Below, one piece after another: positions 33,192-41,729 of a DNA stretch of 64,000 nucleotides (the stretch's first letter is position 1; each line of letters opens with the position of its first letter). Source of the DNA: Egibacteraceae bacterium. GTDB taxonomy: Bacteria > Actinomycetota > Nitriliruptoria > Euzebyales > Egibacteraceae. The stretch covers positions 54,255 to 118,254 of the forward strand of contig DATLGH010000045.1 of assembly GCA_035540635.1 (NCBI GenBank), read 5' to 3'. Position numbers and translations under genes: made by a program. Under the pieces are notes generated by a model. That model did no database searches. It saw only the letters and a list, made by a program, of their open reading frames with translations, and was not told where the DNA came from.

Positions 33192-34505
33192 ATGTCCGCG
33201 ACGCGAGAGCCGCCGCTGCACATCGACACCCGCGAGCAGCTCGTCTTCGTCCTCTGCGAGGCCGCCGAGCTCGAGCACAGCCTGACGTGCGCCTACCTGT
33301 TCGCCGCGTGGAGCATGCGCACCCGCGACGGGGACGGTCTCGGCGGAGGGCAGCTCGCAGCGGTCCGCCGTTGGGAGCGCACGGTCACCGGGGTGGCCGT
33401 GCAGGAGATGGCGCACCTCGCGCTCGTGTCGAACCTGCTCACCGCGATCGGCGCGGCGCCGCACCTCGCCCGGCCGAACCTCCCGCAACGCGCGCGCTAC
33501 TACCCGGAGGACGTGCAGCTGTCGCTGGAGCCGTTCAACGCCGACACACTCCGCCACTTCGTCTACCTCGAGCGACCCGAGGGCATCGAAGAGCGCGACG
33601 CCCCCGCGTTCACCTCCCCTCGCCGGGCGCACCCGCCGGCGGACGGGCCGGTGGGGATCGTCCCGCGCGCCGAGCGGTTCGCGACCGTGGGGCACCTCTA
33701 CAGGGGGATCGGCCATGGCTTTGCGAACCTCGTCGCGCAGCGCGGAGAGGAGGCGGTGTTCCTCGGGTCACCCCGCGCGCAGGCGACCCGGGTCGACTTC
33801 GCCTTGCCGGAGCTCGAGCCCGTGACCGACCTGGCGAGCGCGCAGGCGGTCATCGACCGCATCGTGGAGGAGGGGGAGGGCGCCCGGGGACGCTGGCAGG
33901 ACGGTCACTACGGGCGCTTCCTCGCCGTCGAGCGCGAGCTCGCCGAGCAGGTCGCCGCCGATCCCGGCTTCGCGCCCGCGTGGCCGGTCCTCGCAAACCC
34001 GTTCGTGCGTCAACCGGTCGACTGCGACCCGGTCAACGTGGTGTCCGACCCGTTCACCGCCGCCGTCGCCGAGCTCGCCAACGCCGCGTACGCGGCGACG
34101 CTGCAGGTCCTCGCCCGTTCGTTCGCGCACACGAACGAGACCGACGAGGAGCTCACGGTCCTGGCCACCGTGGGCGTCGATGCGATGTTCCGCCTGCTCA
34201 AGCCGCTCGGGACACTGCTCACACGCTTGCCGGCGGGCGCGGGGCACCCCGGCATGACCGCAGGGATGAGCTTCGAGCTGTTCCGCTCGCTGCACCTGCT
34301 GCCCCACCGCCGTGCCGCGTGGGCGCTGCTGCACGAGCGTCTGAGCGACCTCGGCGCGCACGCCGGGCGCCTCGCGGCGGACGCCCCCCACGCCGACGCG
34401 TCCGCCGTCCTCGGCGCGTCCGCGGAAGGTTTCGCCGCCCTCGCCGGGAAGCTCGCCGACTGCCTGACCGCCCAGACCCCCTACTCCTCCGGCCCCCGGC
34501 TGTGA
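33192..34505 (+). CDS. Ferritin-like domain protein (VioB/RebD-related)
   Basis: A 437-residue protein of the ferritin-like family named after iminophenyl-pyruvate dimer synthase. The four-helix diiron ligands appear as CEAAELEHSLTCAYLFAAWS and TGVAVQEMAHLALVSNLLTAIG (ExxxEH and EMAH). Central motifs are GHLYRGIGHGF, RWQDGHYGRFLAVERELAEQ and ANAAYAATLQVLARSF. Relatives occur in violacein and rebeccamycin pathways but also as stand-alone genes of unknown role; no oxidase partner (VioA-like) is present here. ATG 33192 is preferred because of GGAGGGG. Confidence 0.8.
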   Translation: MSATREPPLHIDTREQLVFVLCEAAELEHSLTCAYLFAAWSMRTRDGDGLGGGQLAAVRRWERTVTGVAVQEMAHLALVSNLLTAIGAAPHLARPNLPQRARYYPEDVQLSLEPFNADTLRHFVYLERPEGIEERDAPAFTSPRRAHPPADGPVGIVPRAERFATVGHLYRGIGHGFANLVAQRGEEAVFLGSPRAQATRVDFALPELEPVTDLASAQAVIDRIVEEGEGARGRWQDGHYGRFLAVERELAEQVAADPGFAPAWPVLANPFVRQPVDCDPVNVVSDPFTAAVAELANAAYAATLQVLARSFAHTNETDEELTVLATVGVDAMFRLLKPLGTLLTRLPAGAGHPGMTAGMSFELFRSLHLLPHRRAAWALLHERLSDLGAHAGRLAADAPHADASAVLGASAEGFAALAGKLADCLTAQTPYSSGPRL

Positions 34506-34526
34506 GCACCGTCGCGCGGCACCTGG

Positions 34527-34543
34527 CGGGGCGGTGCGCCCCG
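34527..34543. terminator. Hairpin between convergent ferritin-like and arsC-like genes
   Basis: CGGGGCG (34527-34533), loop GTG and CGCCCCG (34537-34543) form a perfect 7-bp stem in the 87-nt gap between two convergent genes. No U-tract. Confidence 0.45.
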
Positions 34544-34592
34544 GCGGATGCACCGCAGGTCGAGCCGCGGCGGCGGGAGGGTTCGCGTGGTG

Positions 34593-34946
34593 CTACTCGA
34601 GCAGCTCGAGCACCCGGTCGGGTGGGCGGGCCACGACCGCCCGGTCGCCGCGGATGGCGATCGGCCGCTGGATGAGGATGGGGTGCGCGACCATGGCGTC
34701 GAGCAGCTCGTCGCGGCCCGCGTCGGCAAGGCCGAGCTCGCCGTACACGGGTTCCTTCGCCCGGAGGATCTCCCGGGGATCGTCGATGCCCAGCTGTTCC
34801 ATGACCCGTTCGAGCGTCGCGCGGCCCGGGGGATCGACGAGATAGTGGACCTCGCGCACGTCGACGCCGCGCTCGTTCAGCAGGGCATCGGCCGTGCGGC
34901 AGTTCGAGCAGCGCGGGTTGAACCAGAGGGTGACGGGGTCGTCCAT
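34593..34946 (-). CDS. ArsC-family reductase (glutaredoxin-dependent type)
   Basis: A 117-residue protein of the ArsC/Spx thioredoxin-like family: TLWFNPRCSNCRTADALLNERG with the catalytic cysteine, ILRAKEPVYGELG and the PILIQRPIAIRGDRAVVARPP cis-proline region. It is probably an arsenate reductase or related redox protein. No arsenic-efflux gene is adjacent, so true arsenate resistance is uncertain. The ATG lies 6 nt after TAGACT, suggesting a leaderless mRNA. Confidence 0.85.
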   Translation of the reverse strand: MDDPVTLWFNPRCSNCRTADALLNERGVDVREVHYLVDPPGRATLERVMEQLGIDDPREILRAKEPVYGELGLADAGRDELLDAMVAHPILIQRPIAIRGDRAVVARPPDRVLELLE

Positions 34947-34952
34947 GCGCGG

Positions 34953-34958
34953 AGTCTA
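34953..34958 (-). promoter_or_regulatory. -10 box TAGACT for the ArsC-family gene
   Basis: TAGACT on the minus strand precedes the ATG (34946) by 6 nt, without a ribosome site. Confidence 0.45.
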
Positions 34959-34983
34959 CGCACCACTCGGGCAGACCCGGCGG

Positions 34984-35238
34984 CTACGGCTCGTCGGTGC
35001 GGGTGGTCGCCCCGGAGATCTCCAGCCACCGGCGGGTCTCGTCGGGGAACTCCGGATCGACCGCACATAGGCTCTCGCCCGTGGGGGGACCCCAGACCTG
35101 GTCGGCGGACTCGTAGCACTCACGGTGGAAGCTCATCGGCGTCGGGCACATGAGGTCCTCGACGGCCATCTCCACCCGGACGGCCTCGGCGGCGGCCACC
35201 TCGCTGCCGCAGGCCTCGCACGTCTCCACCGGCTGCAT
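34984..35238 (-). CDS. Small cysteine-containing hypothetical protein
   Basis: An 84-residue protein with a CEACG motif at the N-terminus and a later MCPTPMSFHRECYESAD segment. Together the Cys/His residues could form a treble-clef-like zinc site. The rest is acidic (AVDPEFPDETRRWLE). It starts at ATG 35238, 6 nt after TAACCT. It is divergent from the VOC gene. The family is not recognised. Confidence 0.55.
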   Translation of the reverse strand: MQPVETCEACGSEVAAAEAVRVEMAVEDLMCPTPMSFHRECYESADQVWGPPTGESLCAVDPEFPDETRRWLEISGATTRTDEP

Positions 35239-35244
35239 ACACCG

Positions 35245-35275
35245 AGGTTACCGGGAGCGCTACGGCCTCGCTACG
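35245..35275 (-). promoter_or_regulatory. -10 box TAACCT and a degenerate repeat core
   Basis: On the minus strand TAACCT (35245-35250) lies 6 nt before the ATG. Just upstream, GTAGCGAGGCCGTAGCGCTC resembles the repeat core GTAGCGAAGCGGTAG with two mismatches, again oriented toward the downstream gene. Confidence 0.35.
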
Positions 35276-35289
35276 AAAGGACGACCACC

Positions 35290-35688
35290 GTGCCGGCCAT
35301 AACGGGAGTGCACCACCTGAGCCTGACCGTCAGCGACCTGCCGCGCAGCGTCGACTGGTACACCGAGGTCCTGGGGTTCGCCGTCCACAGCGAGGTGGAG
35401 GAGGCGACCTTCCGGCGTACCCGCCTGCGCCATCCGGCCTCCGGTGTGGTGGTCACCCTCACCCGCCACGACGGCGGCGCCGCGGAGGCGTTCGACGAGC
35501 GGAGGACCGGCCTGGACCACGTCGCCTTCCAGGTCGCGACGCTCGACGAGGTTGACGCGGTGAAGCGCCGGTTCGAGGAGCTCGGCGTGGTCCACTCCGA
35601 GGTCAGGCGCGGGTCGGGTGACGTGGCTATCGTGACGGTCCGTGACCCCGACAACATCCAGCTGGAGGTCATGGCCGTAAGCGGGTGA
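35290..35688 (+). CDS. VOC (glyoxalase/dioxygenase) family protein
   Basis: A 132-residue protein of two paired beta-alpha-beta-beta-beta modules. The N-terminal GVHHLSLTVSDLPRSVDWYTEVLGF provides the first metal His, LDHVAFQVATLDEVDA the second, and VRDPDNIQLEVMA the glutamate. It could be a glyoxalase, an isomerase or a resistance protein. The GTG start at 35290 has AAAGGA upstream. The substrate is unknown. Confidence 0.85.
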   Translation: MPAITGVHHLSLTVSDLPRSVDWYTEVLGFAVHSEVEEATFRRTRLRHPASGVVVTLTRHDGGAAEAFDERRTGLDHVAFQVATLDEVDAVKRRFEELGVVHSEVRRGSGDVAIVTVRDPDNIQLEVMAVSG

Positions 35689-35790
35689 CCGCGCGTGTCA
35701 CCGCTCGCTTGGCGAGCCACTGACGACGCCCCGGCTCGCGAGCCCGGCTTCGCGTACAGTGGATGGCTGTGCAGTCGTCGGAGGTCGATC

Positions 35791-37014
35791 GTGGCGACGT
35801 GTGGCACCGCCCCCCCGACCCGTGCTGTGGAGCCTGACCTTCCCGGCATGGACGCCGCGTTGCGCTGCGGGCCCGCCGGAGCCCCCACCGGCGAGCTCGT
35901 CGCTACGCTGCGCTGCGGGCTGAACACCTGGGTGCTCGCGATCGGTTTGGTCTCCGGCCCGCAACGGTCGGCCGTGGCGTCGGCGGTGCGCGCTGACGCG
36001 CTCCCCGCCGTCGCCGGGACGGAATTCGGTGTGGTGGCGGCGCTGCGGGCCCTCGACCGCCGGGTGCGGTCAGGGGCCGGGGCAGGGCACACGGTGAGCC
36101 TCGCGTTCGCCCTTCTCGAGCTCGACCGGTGCGGCGCGTGGGTGTCGATCGGCTGCGGCGGTGCTCCCCTACCGGTCCTCGTGCGGCGGGCGGGTTGGAT
36201 CGACGTGCGTGGGCAGCGCGGGCCGACGCTCGGGGGCGCGCGCGAACCCGACTTCGCCGAAGACCGGGTGGGCCTGGGCCCCGGGGACGCCCTCGTGTTC
36301 GCAAACGGTGCGGTCACCGACGCACGCGACGCCGCCGGTGCGGCGTATGCCGAGGAGCGGCTGCCGGCGACGCTCCTGGCCGGGGCGGGCCAGCCCGCCG
36401 GCGCGCTCGCCGAGCGGGTCCTCGAGGGGGCGACCGCCCACGCCGGCCGTGACCTCGCCGCCGACGCGATGGTGCTCGTGGTGCGCGTGCCCGGCGACGC
36501 CGGCGAGGACCCCGACCGCCGGCTGCGCGACGCGCTCGGTTCCTGGACCGACCTGCACGACCTGCCCGGCTACCCGGTCGGGCAGCCGCACTGGGGCGCG
36601 AAGGGCCGGCCGGCGCCGCCGCGCCAGGCCCGGATCCTTCTCGCCCCCGATGCCTCCTCGGTGCCCGTGGCACGGCGGTTCACCGTGGCGGTGCTGCACA
36701 GCTGGCGCATGTCCGAGCTCGTCGAGGGGGGCGATGTCGAGCTCATCACGAGCGAGCTCGTCGGCAACGCGGTCCGTCACGGCGACGATGCCATCACTGT
36801 CCTCGTCGGCTACGACGGCAAGCGGGCGCGCGTCGCGGTGGGGGACGGGTCGCGGGAGCTGCCGCGGTCCCGGCACGCGGGGGAGGGCGACGTGAGCGGA
36901 CGCGGGCTGCTCATCGTCGAAGCGCTCGCCGCCGACTTCGGCGTCTGCCCCACGGTCGGTGGGAAGCGGGTATGGGCCGAGGTTGACGTGTCGGCGCCGG
37001 CCACGGGCGGCTGA
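35791..37014 (+). CDS. PP2C/SpoIIE-like phosphatase fused to a GHKL anti-sigma kinase domain
   Basis: The first 200 residues resemble a SpoIIE-type PP2C phosphatase (LVATLRCGLNTWVLAIGLVSG, GCGGAPLPVLVRRAGWIDVRGQRGPTLG, LGPGDALVFANGAVTDARD). The usual metal-binding DG of VxDGxGHG reads LVSG, so the phosphatase may be impaired. The C-terminus is an RsbW-like HATPase (MSELVEGGDVELITSELVGNAVRHGDDAI, ending SGRGLLIVEALAADFGV). Such fusions regulate anti-sigma-factor antagonists in stress responses. The GTG at 35791 follows GGAGGT by 5 nt. Its stop lies 10 nt before the rpf gene. Confidence 0.75.
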   Translation: MATCGTAPPTRAVEPDLPGMDAALRCGPAGAPTGELVATLRCGLNTWVLAIGLVSGPQRSAVASAVRADALPAVAGTEFGVVAALRALDRRVRSGAGAGHTVSLAFALLELDRCGAWVSIGCGGAPLPVLVRRAGWIDVRGQRGPTLGGAREPDFAEDRVGLGPGDALVFANGAVTDARDAAGAAYAEERLPATLLAGAGQPAGALAERVLEGATAHAGRDLAADAMVLVVRVPGDAGEDPDRRLRDALGSWTDLHDLPGYPVGQPHWGAKGRPAPPRQARILLAPDASSVPVARRFTVAVLHSWRMSELVEGGDVELITSELVGNAVRHGDDAITVLVGYDGKRARVAVGDGSRELPRSRHAGEGDVSGRGLLIVEALAADFGVCPTVGGKRVWAEVDVSAPATGG

Positions 37015-37024
37015 GAACCCGCCC

Positions 37025-38239
37025 GTGGGGGATGGGCAGAAGGGCCTGCGGCGCCACCTCGCGGCGTTGGCGCTGCTCGCCCTGCTCTGCTCGAGCGTGT
37101 CGTTCCGCACGATCCCGGCGACGTCCGACGATCTGCCCGCGGAGTCGGCGGTGAGCGCCACGCCGGGCAGCGATCCTGCGGGGTCCACCGATCCGGTCGG
37201 GCAGTCGGCTGAGCCGGGCGCGGGCGTCGCCGCGCCTCCCCTCGGCCCGGTCGAGGTGCAACGAGCCGGCGTGCGCGTCGACGGGGTCGGCGACGGGGCG
37301 CTCGAGACGGCGCTCGGCATGGAGGGGGTGAGCTTCGCCACGGTCGTCGCCGTCGCCGACACCGCCGTCGGGGAGCCGGGCGGTGGGCGCATCCCCCTGC
37401 GGGTGGCGATGGTGGACCCGGCCGGGTTCCGGGTCCTCACGCCCCAGGTGACCGCTGATGCGCTCGATCTCTGGGAGCGGCTCTCGGCCGGAGAGGCGGT
37501 CTTCACCCACGAGCACGCACAGCGCCTCGCCCTCCAGCTCGGCAGCCACGTGCCCTTCGGGGACCACCAGACCGCCGTCCGGGTCGGCGCCTTCGCCACC
37601 CATGCGACACCACCGGTCGCCGACGCGATCGTCAGCATGGTCACGGGCGAGCTGCTGGGTCTCGGCGCCGCGCCGCGGTCGCTGCTCGTCGCGCTCACCG
37701 CCGACGCGCGTCCCGACGACGTCGCCCGGGCGCTGGAGCGCACGCTCGGGGCTCCCGCCCACGTCATCGTCGACCCACGCGTCCCCCGGGTGCTCGATTT
37801 CGACGGCCGTATGACTGTGTGGGACCGTCTGGCGCTGTGCGAGTCGAGCGGCGACTGGCACATCAACACCGGCAACGGCTACTACGGCGGGCTGCAGTTC
37901 CTGCCGGAGAGCTGGTTCCTCGTCGGGGGCACGGGAATGCCCCACGAGGCGACACGCGAGGAGCAGATCGCGCGGGCGGAGCGCCTGCTCGCCATCCAGG
38001 GGTGGGAGGCGTGGCCGGTCTGCTCGATCCTGCTCGGCCTGCGTCCCGGCCCGTTGCCGGAGCGCTACCGCAACGACCCCGCCGACGGCGCCGCGCCGGC
38101 GCCGCCGCCGGACCCCCAGGCGGGCCCGTCGGCGGGCGCACCCGAGGCGGGGCCCCCAGAGGACGCGCCGCCTGCGGGCAGCGGGCCCGAGGAGGGCCCC
38201 TTGGGGGGTCCCGGCCCCACCATTCCACCCCTGCCGTGA
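37025..38239 (+). CDS. Secreted resuscitation-promoting factor (Rpf) family protein
   Basis: A 404-residue exported muralytic enzyme. The N-terminal signal region is KGLRRHLAALALLALLCSSVSF, and a low-complexity Pro/Ala/Gly linker follows. The C-terminal Rpf lysozyme-like domain is clear: WDRLALCESSGDWHINTGNGYYGGLQF with the catalytic Glu in CES, then ESWFLVGGTGMPHEATREEQIARAERLLAIQGWEAWPVCS. The two cysteines that form the family disulfide are present. A 60-residue Pro/Gly tail ends it. The middle resembles a DUF348/G5-like region only loosely. It is 10 nt downstream of the phosphatase-kinase gene, suggesting co-expression. Confidence 0.9.
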   Translation: MGDGQKGLRRHLAALALLALLCSSVSFRTIPATSDDLPAESAVSATPGSDPAGSTDPVGQSAEPGAGVAAPPLGPVEVQRAGVRVDGVGDGALETALGMEGVSFATVVAVADTAVGEPGGGRIPLRVAMVDPAGFRVLTPQVTADALDLWERLSAGEAVFTHEHAQRLALQLGSHVPFGDHQTAVRVGAFATHATPPVADAIVSMVTGELLGLGAAPRSLLVALTADARPDDVARALERTLGAPAHVIVDPRVPRVLDFDGRMTVWDRLALCESSGDWHINTGNGYYGGLQFLPESWFLVGGTGMPHEATREEQIARAERLLAIQGWEAWPVCSILLGLRPGPLPERYRNDPADGAAPAPPPDPQAGPSAGAPEAGPPEDAPPAGSGPEEGPLGGPGPTIPPLP

Positions 38240-38249
38240 CCGCGCGGGG

Positions 38250-38278
38250 CCCGTGACGGCGCCCGCGGCCGTCACGGG
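38250..38278. terminator. Bidirectional hairpin terminator after rpf
   Basis: CCCGTGACGG (38250-38259) and CCGTCACGGG (38269-38278) form a perfect 10-bp stem with a 9-nt loop between two convergent genes. It overlaps the stop codon of the minus-strand gene. There is no U-tract. Confidence 0.6.
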
Positions 38279-39096
38279 AGGAGCGCGACGAGCTGGTCCT
38301 GCCAGGCCAGGGGACCGGTGCGGGGGTCGAGAGTCACGTCGGCCCCCGGCGGCACATCGTCGACGCTCACCGCGGCGACGGGCACGACCCGTCCGCAGGC
38401 CTCGGCCCGGAACTCCAGCACGAAGCGCTGGCCACGGTCCTCCGCGGTGTCGACGAGCACCAGGTCGGGCTTCAGCATGCCGCACGTGGCGATCGCGTCG
38501 TCGAAGCTGCGGTGCTCGATACGGCAGCTCGGCAGCAGCATCTCGAGATCGGTGACGACGTCCTCGCCGAGGCCGACGGCGAGCACGACGGGAATCGGCA
38601 TCCCATCGAGCAGGGCGCGCGCGAACTCGGCGCTGATGTCACCGTAGTTGCCGGGGAGGTTCTCGGTCAGCGGCTCGCCGGGAGCGTCGAAGCCCTCGAA
38701 CACGCCGATGTCCGACTCCTGCCCCGAGGCCGGCGCGGTCTCCGACCCCGCCCGGTGGGCGATGGCTGCCGCGCCGCGCTCGGCGTCGGGCGCCCACAGC
38801 GTCCACTCGAGGCCACTGACGTCGGCGGTCACGTAGGTGATCGCGTTGATGAGCGGGTTGTCACCACCGTCGACCGCCTGCAGGCCCGAACGCTCCAAGG
38901 CGACCGCCAGCAGCTCGAGCACCGGGACCGGCTTGGGGGGTGGCTCGGCGCGGACGACGTAGACGTCCGGCGTGACGCGCAGCGCGGCGTGCCACCACCC
39001 CCCGACGTAGAGCACGTCGCCCTGGATCTGAAGGCCCGGCACGCTGCCGTCCCTCTCGCCGTTCACGAACGCTTCGACCAGCTCGAGATCACCCAT
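38272..39096 (-). CDS. Hypothetical protein with a degenerate receiver-like C-terminus
   Basis: From ATG 39096 the product is about 274 residues. The N-terminal half (LELVEAFVNGERDGSVPGLQ, VYVVRAEPPPKPVPVLELL, LEWTLWAPDAERG) matches nothing I recognise. The last 110 residues resemble a response-regulator fold: PVVLAVGLGEDVVTDLEMLL, a central LKPDLVLVDTAEDRG with an Asp at the phospho-acceptor position, and a VVPVAAVSVDDVPPG strand. The usual N-terminal acidic pair is lost and the conserved Lys is not evident. GGAGG lies 8 nt before ATG 39096. Confidence 0.55.
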   Translation of the reverse strand: MGDLELVEAFVNGERDGSVPGLQIQGDVLYVGGWWHAALRVTPDVYVVRAEPPPKPVPVLELLAVALERSGLQAVDGGDNPLINAITYVTADVSGLEWTLWAPDAERGAAAIAHRAGSETAPASGQESDIGVFEGFDAPGEPLTENLPGNYGDISAEFARALLDGMPIPVVLAVGLGEDVVTDLEMLLPSCRIEHRSFDDAIATCGMLKPDLVLVDTAEDRGQRFVLEFRAEACGRVVPVAAVSVDDVPPGADVTLDPRTGPLAWQDQLVALLP

Positions 39097-39145
39097 GTCC
39101 AAGGCCTCCAGGGGAGAGAGCGCCCAGTCTATGGCTCCGCTCGGC

Positions 39146-39334
39146 CTAACCTCGGCCGGTGCGCTCCTGCAGCTCGTCGATGCGCTCGGACGCCTCGGCC
39201 TTCGACAGGTCGTCCGGGGGTGCCGGCTCGCCGGCCTCCTGGGCCAGCGTCGAGAGGTACGACTCCTGGGGTCCGGTCATCGGCTCGTCACCGGTTACCC
39301 ACTCCTTCGGCTCCTTCTCGGGGTTGCGATCCAC
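39146..39334 (-). CDS. DUF3072 family small protein
   Basis: A 62-residue protein. The C-terminal segment MTGPQESYLSTLAQEAGEPA followed by DDLSKAEASERIDELQERTG is the DUF3072 signature, a short helix-turn-helix-like motif common in actinobacteria and of unknown function. The GTG at 39334 is set by AGGAGG just upstream. Confidence 0.8.
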   Translation of the reverse strand: MDRNPEKEPKEWVTGDEPMTGPQESYLSTLAQEAGEPAPPDDLSKAEASERIDELQERTGRG

Positions 39335-39485
39335 GTTGCTCCTCCTCGCGGCCGTCGGCAAACGCCCGTTCGATACCCGGGGGCGGAGCGGGGCAATCCT
39401 CACCGAGAGTCGGCCCGCGACGACGTTTGCTGCCCGGAGCACGGGGCCAGGCTGGGCGAGGACTCCTTCGACCGGAGTGATCATC

Positions 39486-39650
39486 GTGACGGAACACAGC
39501 GGTGCGCGTCCAACTCCAGACGTGCAGGACGACGAGCTCGTCGAGGACTCGCGCCAGAGCGGCGGGGACGCGCCCGCGGCCGGTTCGCTGGCCGAGCGGG
39601 AGGCGGTGGCCTCCGACGACGACGAGCTGTTCGGCGGAGAAGACGCCTGA
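39486..39650 (+). CDS. Small acidic hypothetical protein
   Basis: A possible 54-residue acidic product (TEHSGARPTPDVQDDELVED...ASDDDELFGGEDA) with no hydrophobic segment. The GTG at 39486 has GGAG 8 nt upstream. Its composition is that of a disordered protein. It could be spurious, but its codon usage is consistent with neighbouring genes. Confidence 0.4.
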   Translation: MTEHSGARPTPDVQDDELVEDSRQSGGDAPAAGSLAEREAVASDDDELFGGEDA

Positions 39651-39666
39651 GCCGCTCCTGCCGCCG

Positions 39667-40383
39667 TTACGGGCCCACGGCGACATCGCCTTTGACGATG
39701 CCCTCGCAGACGTCACGCAGCTTGCGGTTGTGGCTGCGGCTGTAGGTGCGGATGACCTGGAACGCCTCCGCGGGGGTCAGCTGGTGGCGTTCCCCGATGA
39801 TGCCCTTGGCCTGCTCGATGACCACGCGGCTGTCGAGCGCCGACTGCAGCTGGTGCGCCCGGTCCTCCGCGTCGGCGACCTTGCGCTGCTGAAGGATGCC
39901 GATCGCCGCGATGTCCGCGAACGCCTGCGCGAGCCGGACGTCGTTCTCCTCGAAGGCGCCGGTGACCTCCCGGTAGAGGTTGAGCGCGCCGATGCAGTCG
40001 TCGCGTAGGCGGATGGGGAAGGCGTAGACCGCGGCGAGTCCCATCTCCGTGGCCTTGGCGACAATCCTCGGCCACCGCTCGGCCTCCTTGCTGATGTTCT
40101 CCCTCGTGACCTGCTCGGCGGTCCGATAGGCGTCGAGGCAGGGGCCTTCCTTGAACCGGAGTTCGGTGTCCTCGAGCTCCTCCATCGTCTCGGACGTCGC
40201 GGCGACCAGTCGCAGGTCGCCTCCGCGCGACTCGACGAGGACGCCGCAGGTCTCCACCTCGAGCACGTCCGCGCAGCGGTCCACGAGCATCTGCAGGAAG
40301 TCGCCGATGTCGTAGTCGCTGGCGAGCGTGTCGGCCAGCTCGACGAAGGTGTCGATCACGGCCTGCTCACGCGAGGCGCTCAT
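39667..40383 (-). CDS. GAF-ANTAR antiterminator/regulator
   Basis: A 238-residue regulator with an N-terminal GAF sensor domain (LVDRCADVLEVETCGVLVESRG, FKEGPCLDAYRTAEQVTREN, GAFEENDVRLAQAFADIAAIGI) and a C-terminal ANTAR RNA-binding domain (LDSRVVIEQAKGIIGERHQL, AFQVIRTYSRSHNRKLRDVCEGIV). ANTAR proteins bind paired hexanucleotide-loop hairpins in mRNA and prevent termination. The conserved VIEQAKG motif is intact. Its RNA targets are not identifiable here. Confidence 0.9.
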   Translation of the reverse strand: MSASREQAVIDTFVELADTLASDYDIGDFLQMLVDRCADVLEVETCGVLVESRGGDLRLVAATSETMEELEDTELRFKEGPCLDAYRTAEQVTRENISKEAERWPRIVAKATEMGLAAVYAFPIRLRDDCIGALNLYREVTGAFEENDVRLAQAFADIAAIGILQQRKVADAEDRAHQLQSALDSRVVIEQAKGIIGERHQLTPAEAFQVIRTYSRSHNRKLRDVCEGIVKGDVAVGP

Positions 40384-40445
40384 GGGCGGATCATGGCACA
40401 CGGCCCGGGCGGGGGGCCCTGAGCTCGGCGCACGGGGGCCGCCTG

Positions 40446-41729
40446 TCAGCCCTGTCGTGCCCGTCGCTGGGTGCCGTGTGGCGAACCGTCCTTGCGGCCC
40501 CCGCTGCGGCGGGCGGACCCCCGCGGCGCAGGGCGACCCTTCGCCGGGCCTGGTCGGGCAGGCTTGGCCGGTGCGGGGACGTCGCCCCGGCGGGCGCCAC
40601 CGTCGCCGGTCAGGTCCCCGACGGCGAACGCGTCGATGCGCTGATGGATGGCAAGCGCCCGTTGCAGGCCTTTGACGTCGCGCACCTTGTCCGGTGCCAC
40701 GAGCGTGACGACCAGTCCGCCGGCCCCGGCACGCCCTGTGCGCCCAGACCGGTGGACGTAGTCCTTGTCGGTGGCCGGTGGGTCGAAGTGGACGACGACG
40801 CCGACGTTGTCAACGTGGATGCCACGCGCCGCGACGTCCGTGGCGACGAGCGCGGTGACCCGACCCGTGGAGAAGTCTGCGAGCGCACGCTCCCGCTGGT
40901 TCTGGGAGCGGTTGCCGTGGATCGCTGCCGAGCGGACGCCCTGGCGGTTCAGCTGCTTGGCGACGCGGTCGGCGGCGTGCTTCGTGCGCGTGAAGACGAT
41001 GGCGGGGGCGACGGTGCGCACAACCTCACCGGTCAACGCCACCCGGTCGGCGGGCGGGGCGTGCCAGAAGAAGTGGCGGACGTCGCCGGTCGACGCGCTG
41101 GTGCCCGCCAGCTCGTGACGGACGGGGTTGCGCTGGTAGCGGCGGATGAGCACGTCGACGTCCCCGTCGAGGGTGGCCGAGAACAGCAGGGTCTGGCGCT
41201 GCCCGGATGTGAGGTCGAGCAGACGCCTGACCTCCGGAAGGAAGCCCATGTCGGCCATGCGGTCGGCTTCGTCGACCACCACGAAGTCGACATCGGACAG
41301 GTCTGCGTCGCCGCGGCGGACGAGGTCGGCGAGGCGCCCCGGGCAGGCGATGGCGACATCGATGCCCCGGCGCAGGCAGCGCTGATCGCGGCTGATCGTC
41401 GTCCCGCCGTAGAACGTCGCCACGGTGCGCCGGCGCGCCTCGGCGAGGGGACGCACCTCGGCGGCGACCTGGGAGGCCAGCTCCCGGGTGGGGACGAGCA
41501 CCAGGGCTCGTGGCCGGCGGGGGCTGCCCGGGCCGACGCCCGCAGCCAGCGGGATAGCGAAGGCCAGGGTCTTGCCCGAGCCCGTCGGCGCACGGCCGCA
41601 CAGGTCCCTGCCCGCCATTGCCTCGGCGATCGTGGCGGCCTGGATGGGGAACGGCGTGGTGACGCCGCGACGGGCGAGTACGTCGATGAGTCGGCGCGGG
41701 ACGCCGAGTTCGGTGAACGTGGTCGTCAC
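40446..41729 (-). CDS. DEAD-box RNA helicase
   Basis: A 427-residue ATP-dependent RNA helicase. The Q-motif region FTELGVPRRLIDVLARRGVTTPFPIQ, motif I APTGSGKT (residues 47-54), VPTRELASQ (Ia), DEADRMADMGF (II), LFSATLDGD (III), ALVATDVAARGIHVD (V) and YVHRSGRTGRAG (VI) are all present. A basic Arg/Pro/Gly tail of 50 residues probably binds RNA. The upstream gap is long, so the mRNA may have a long 5' UTR, as for cold-induced helicases. Confidence 0.95.
   Translation of the reverse strand: MTTTFTELGVPRRLIDVLARRGVTTPFPIQAATIAEAMAGRDLCGRAPTGSGKTLAFAIPLAAGVGPGSPRRPRALVLVPTRELASQVAAEVRPLAEARRRTVATFYGGTTISRDQRCLRRGIDVAIACPGRLADLVRRGDADLSDVDFVVVDEADRMADMGFLPEVRRLLDLTSGQRQTLLFSATLDGDVDVLIRRYQRNPVRHELAGTSASTGDVRHFFWHAPPADRVALTGEVVRTVAPAIVFTRTKHAADRVAKQLNRQGVRSAAIHGNRSQNQRERALADFSTGRVTALVATDVAARGIHVDNVGVVVHFDPPATDKDYVHRSGRTGRAGAGGLVVTLVAPDKVRDVKGLQRALAIHQRIDAFAVGDLTGDGGARRGDVPAPAKPARPGPAKGRPAPRGSARRSGGRKDGSPHGTQRRARQG

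Noticed and set aside
35861..35920. Another copy of the tandem repeat inside the phosphatase gene
   Set aside because: TGCGCTGCGGGC occurs twice, 48 nt apart, and weakly resembles the core, but period and flanks do not match the other arrays.
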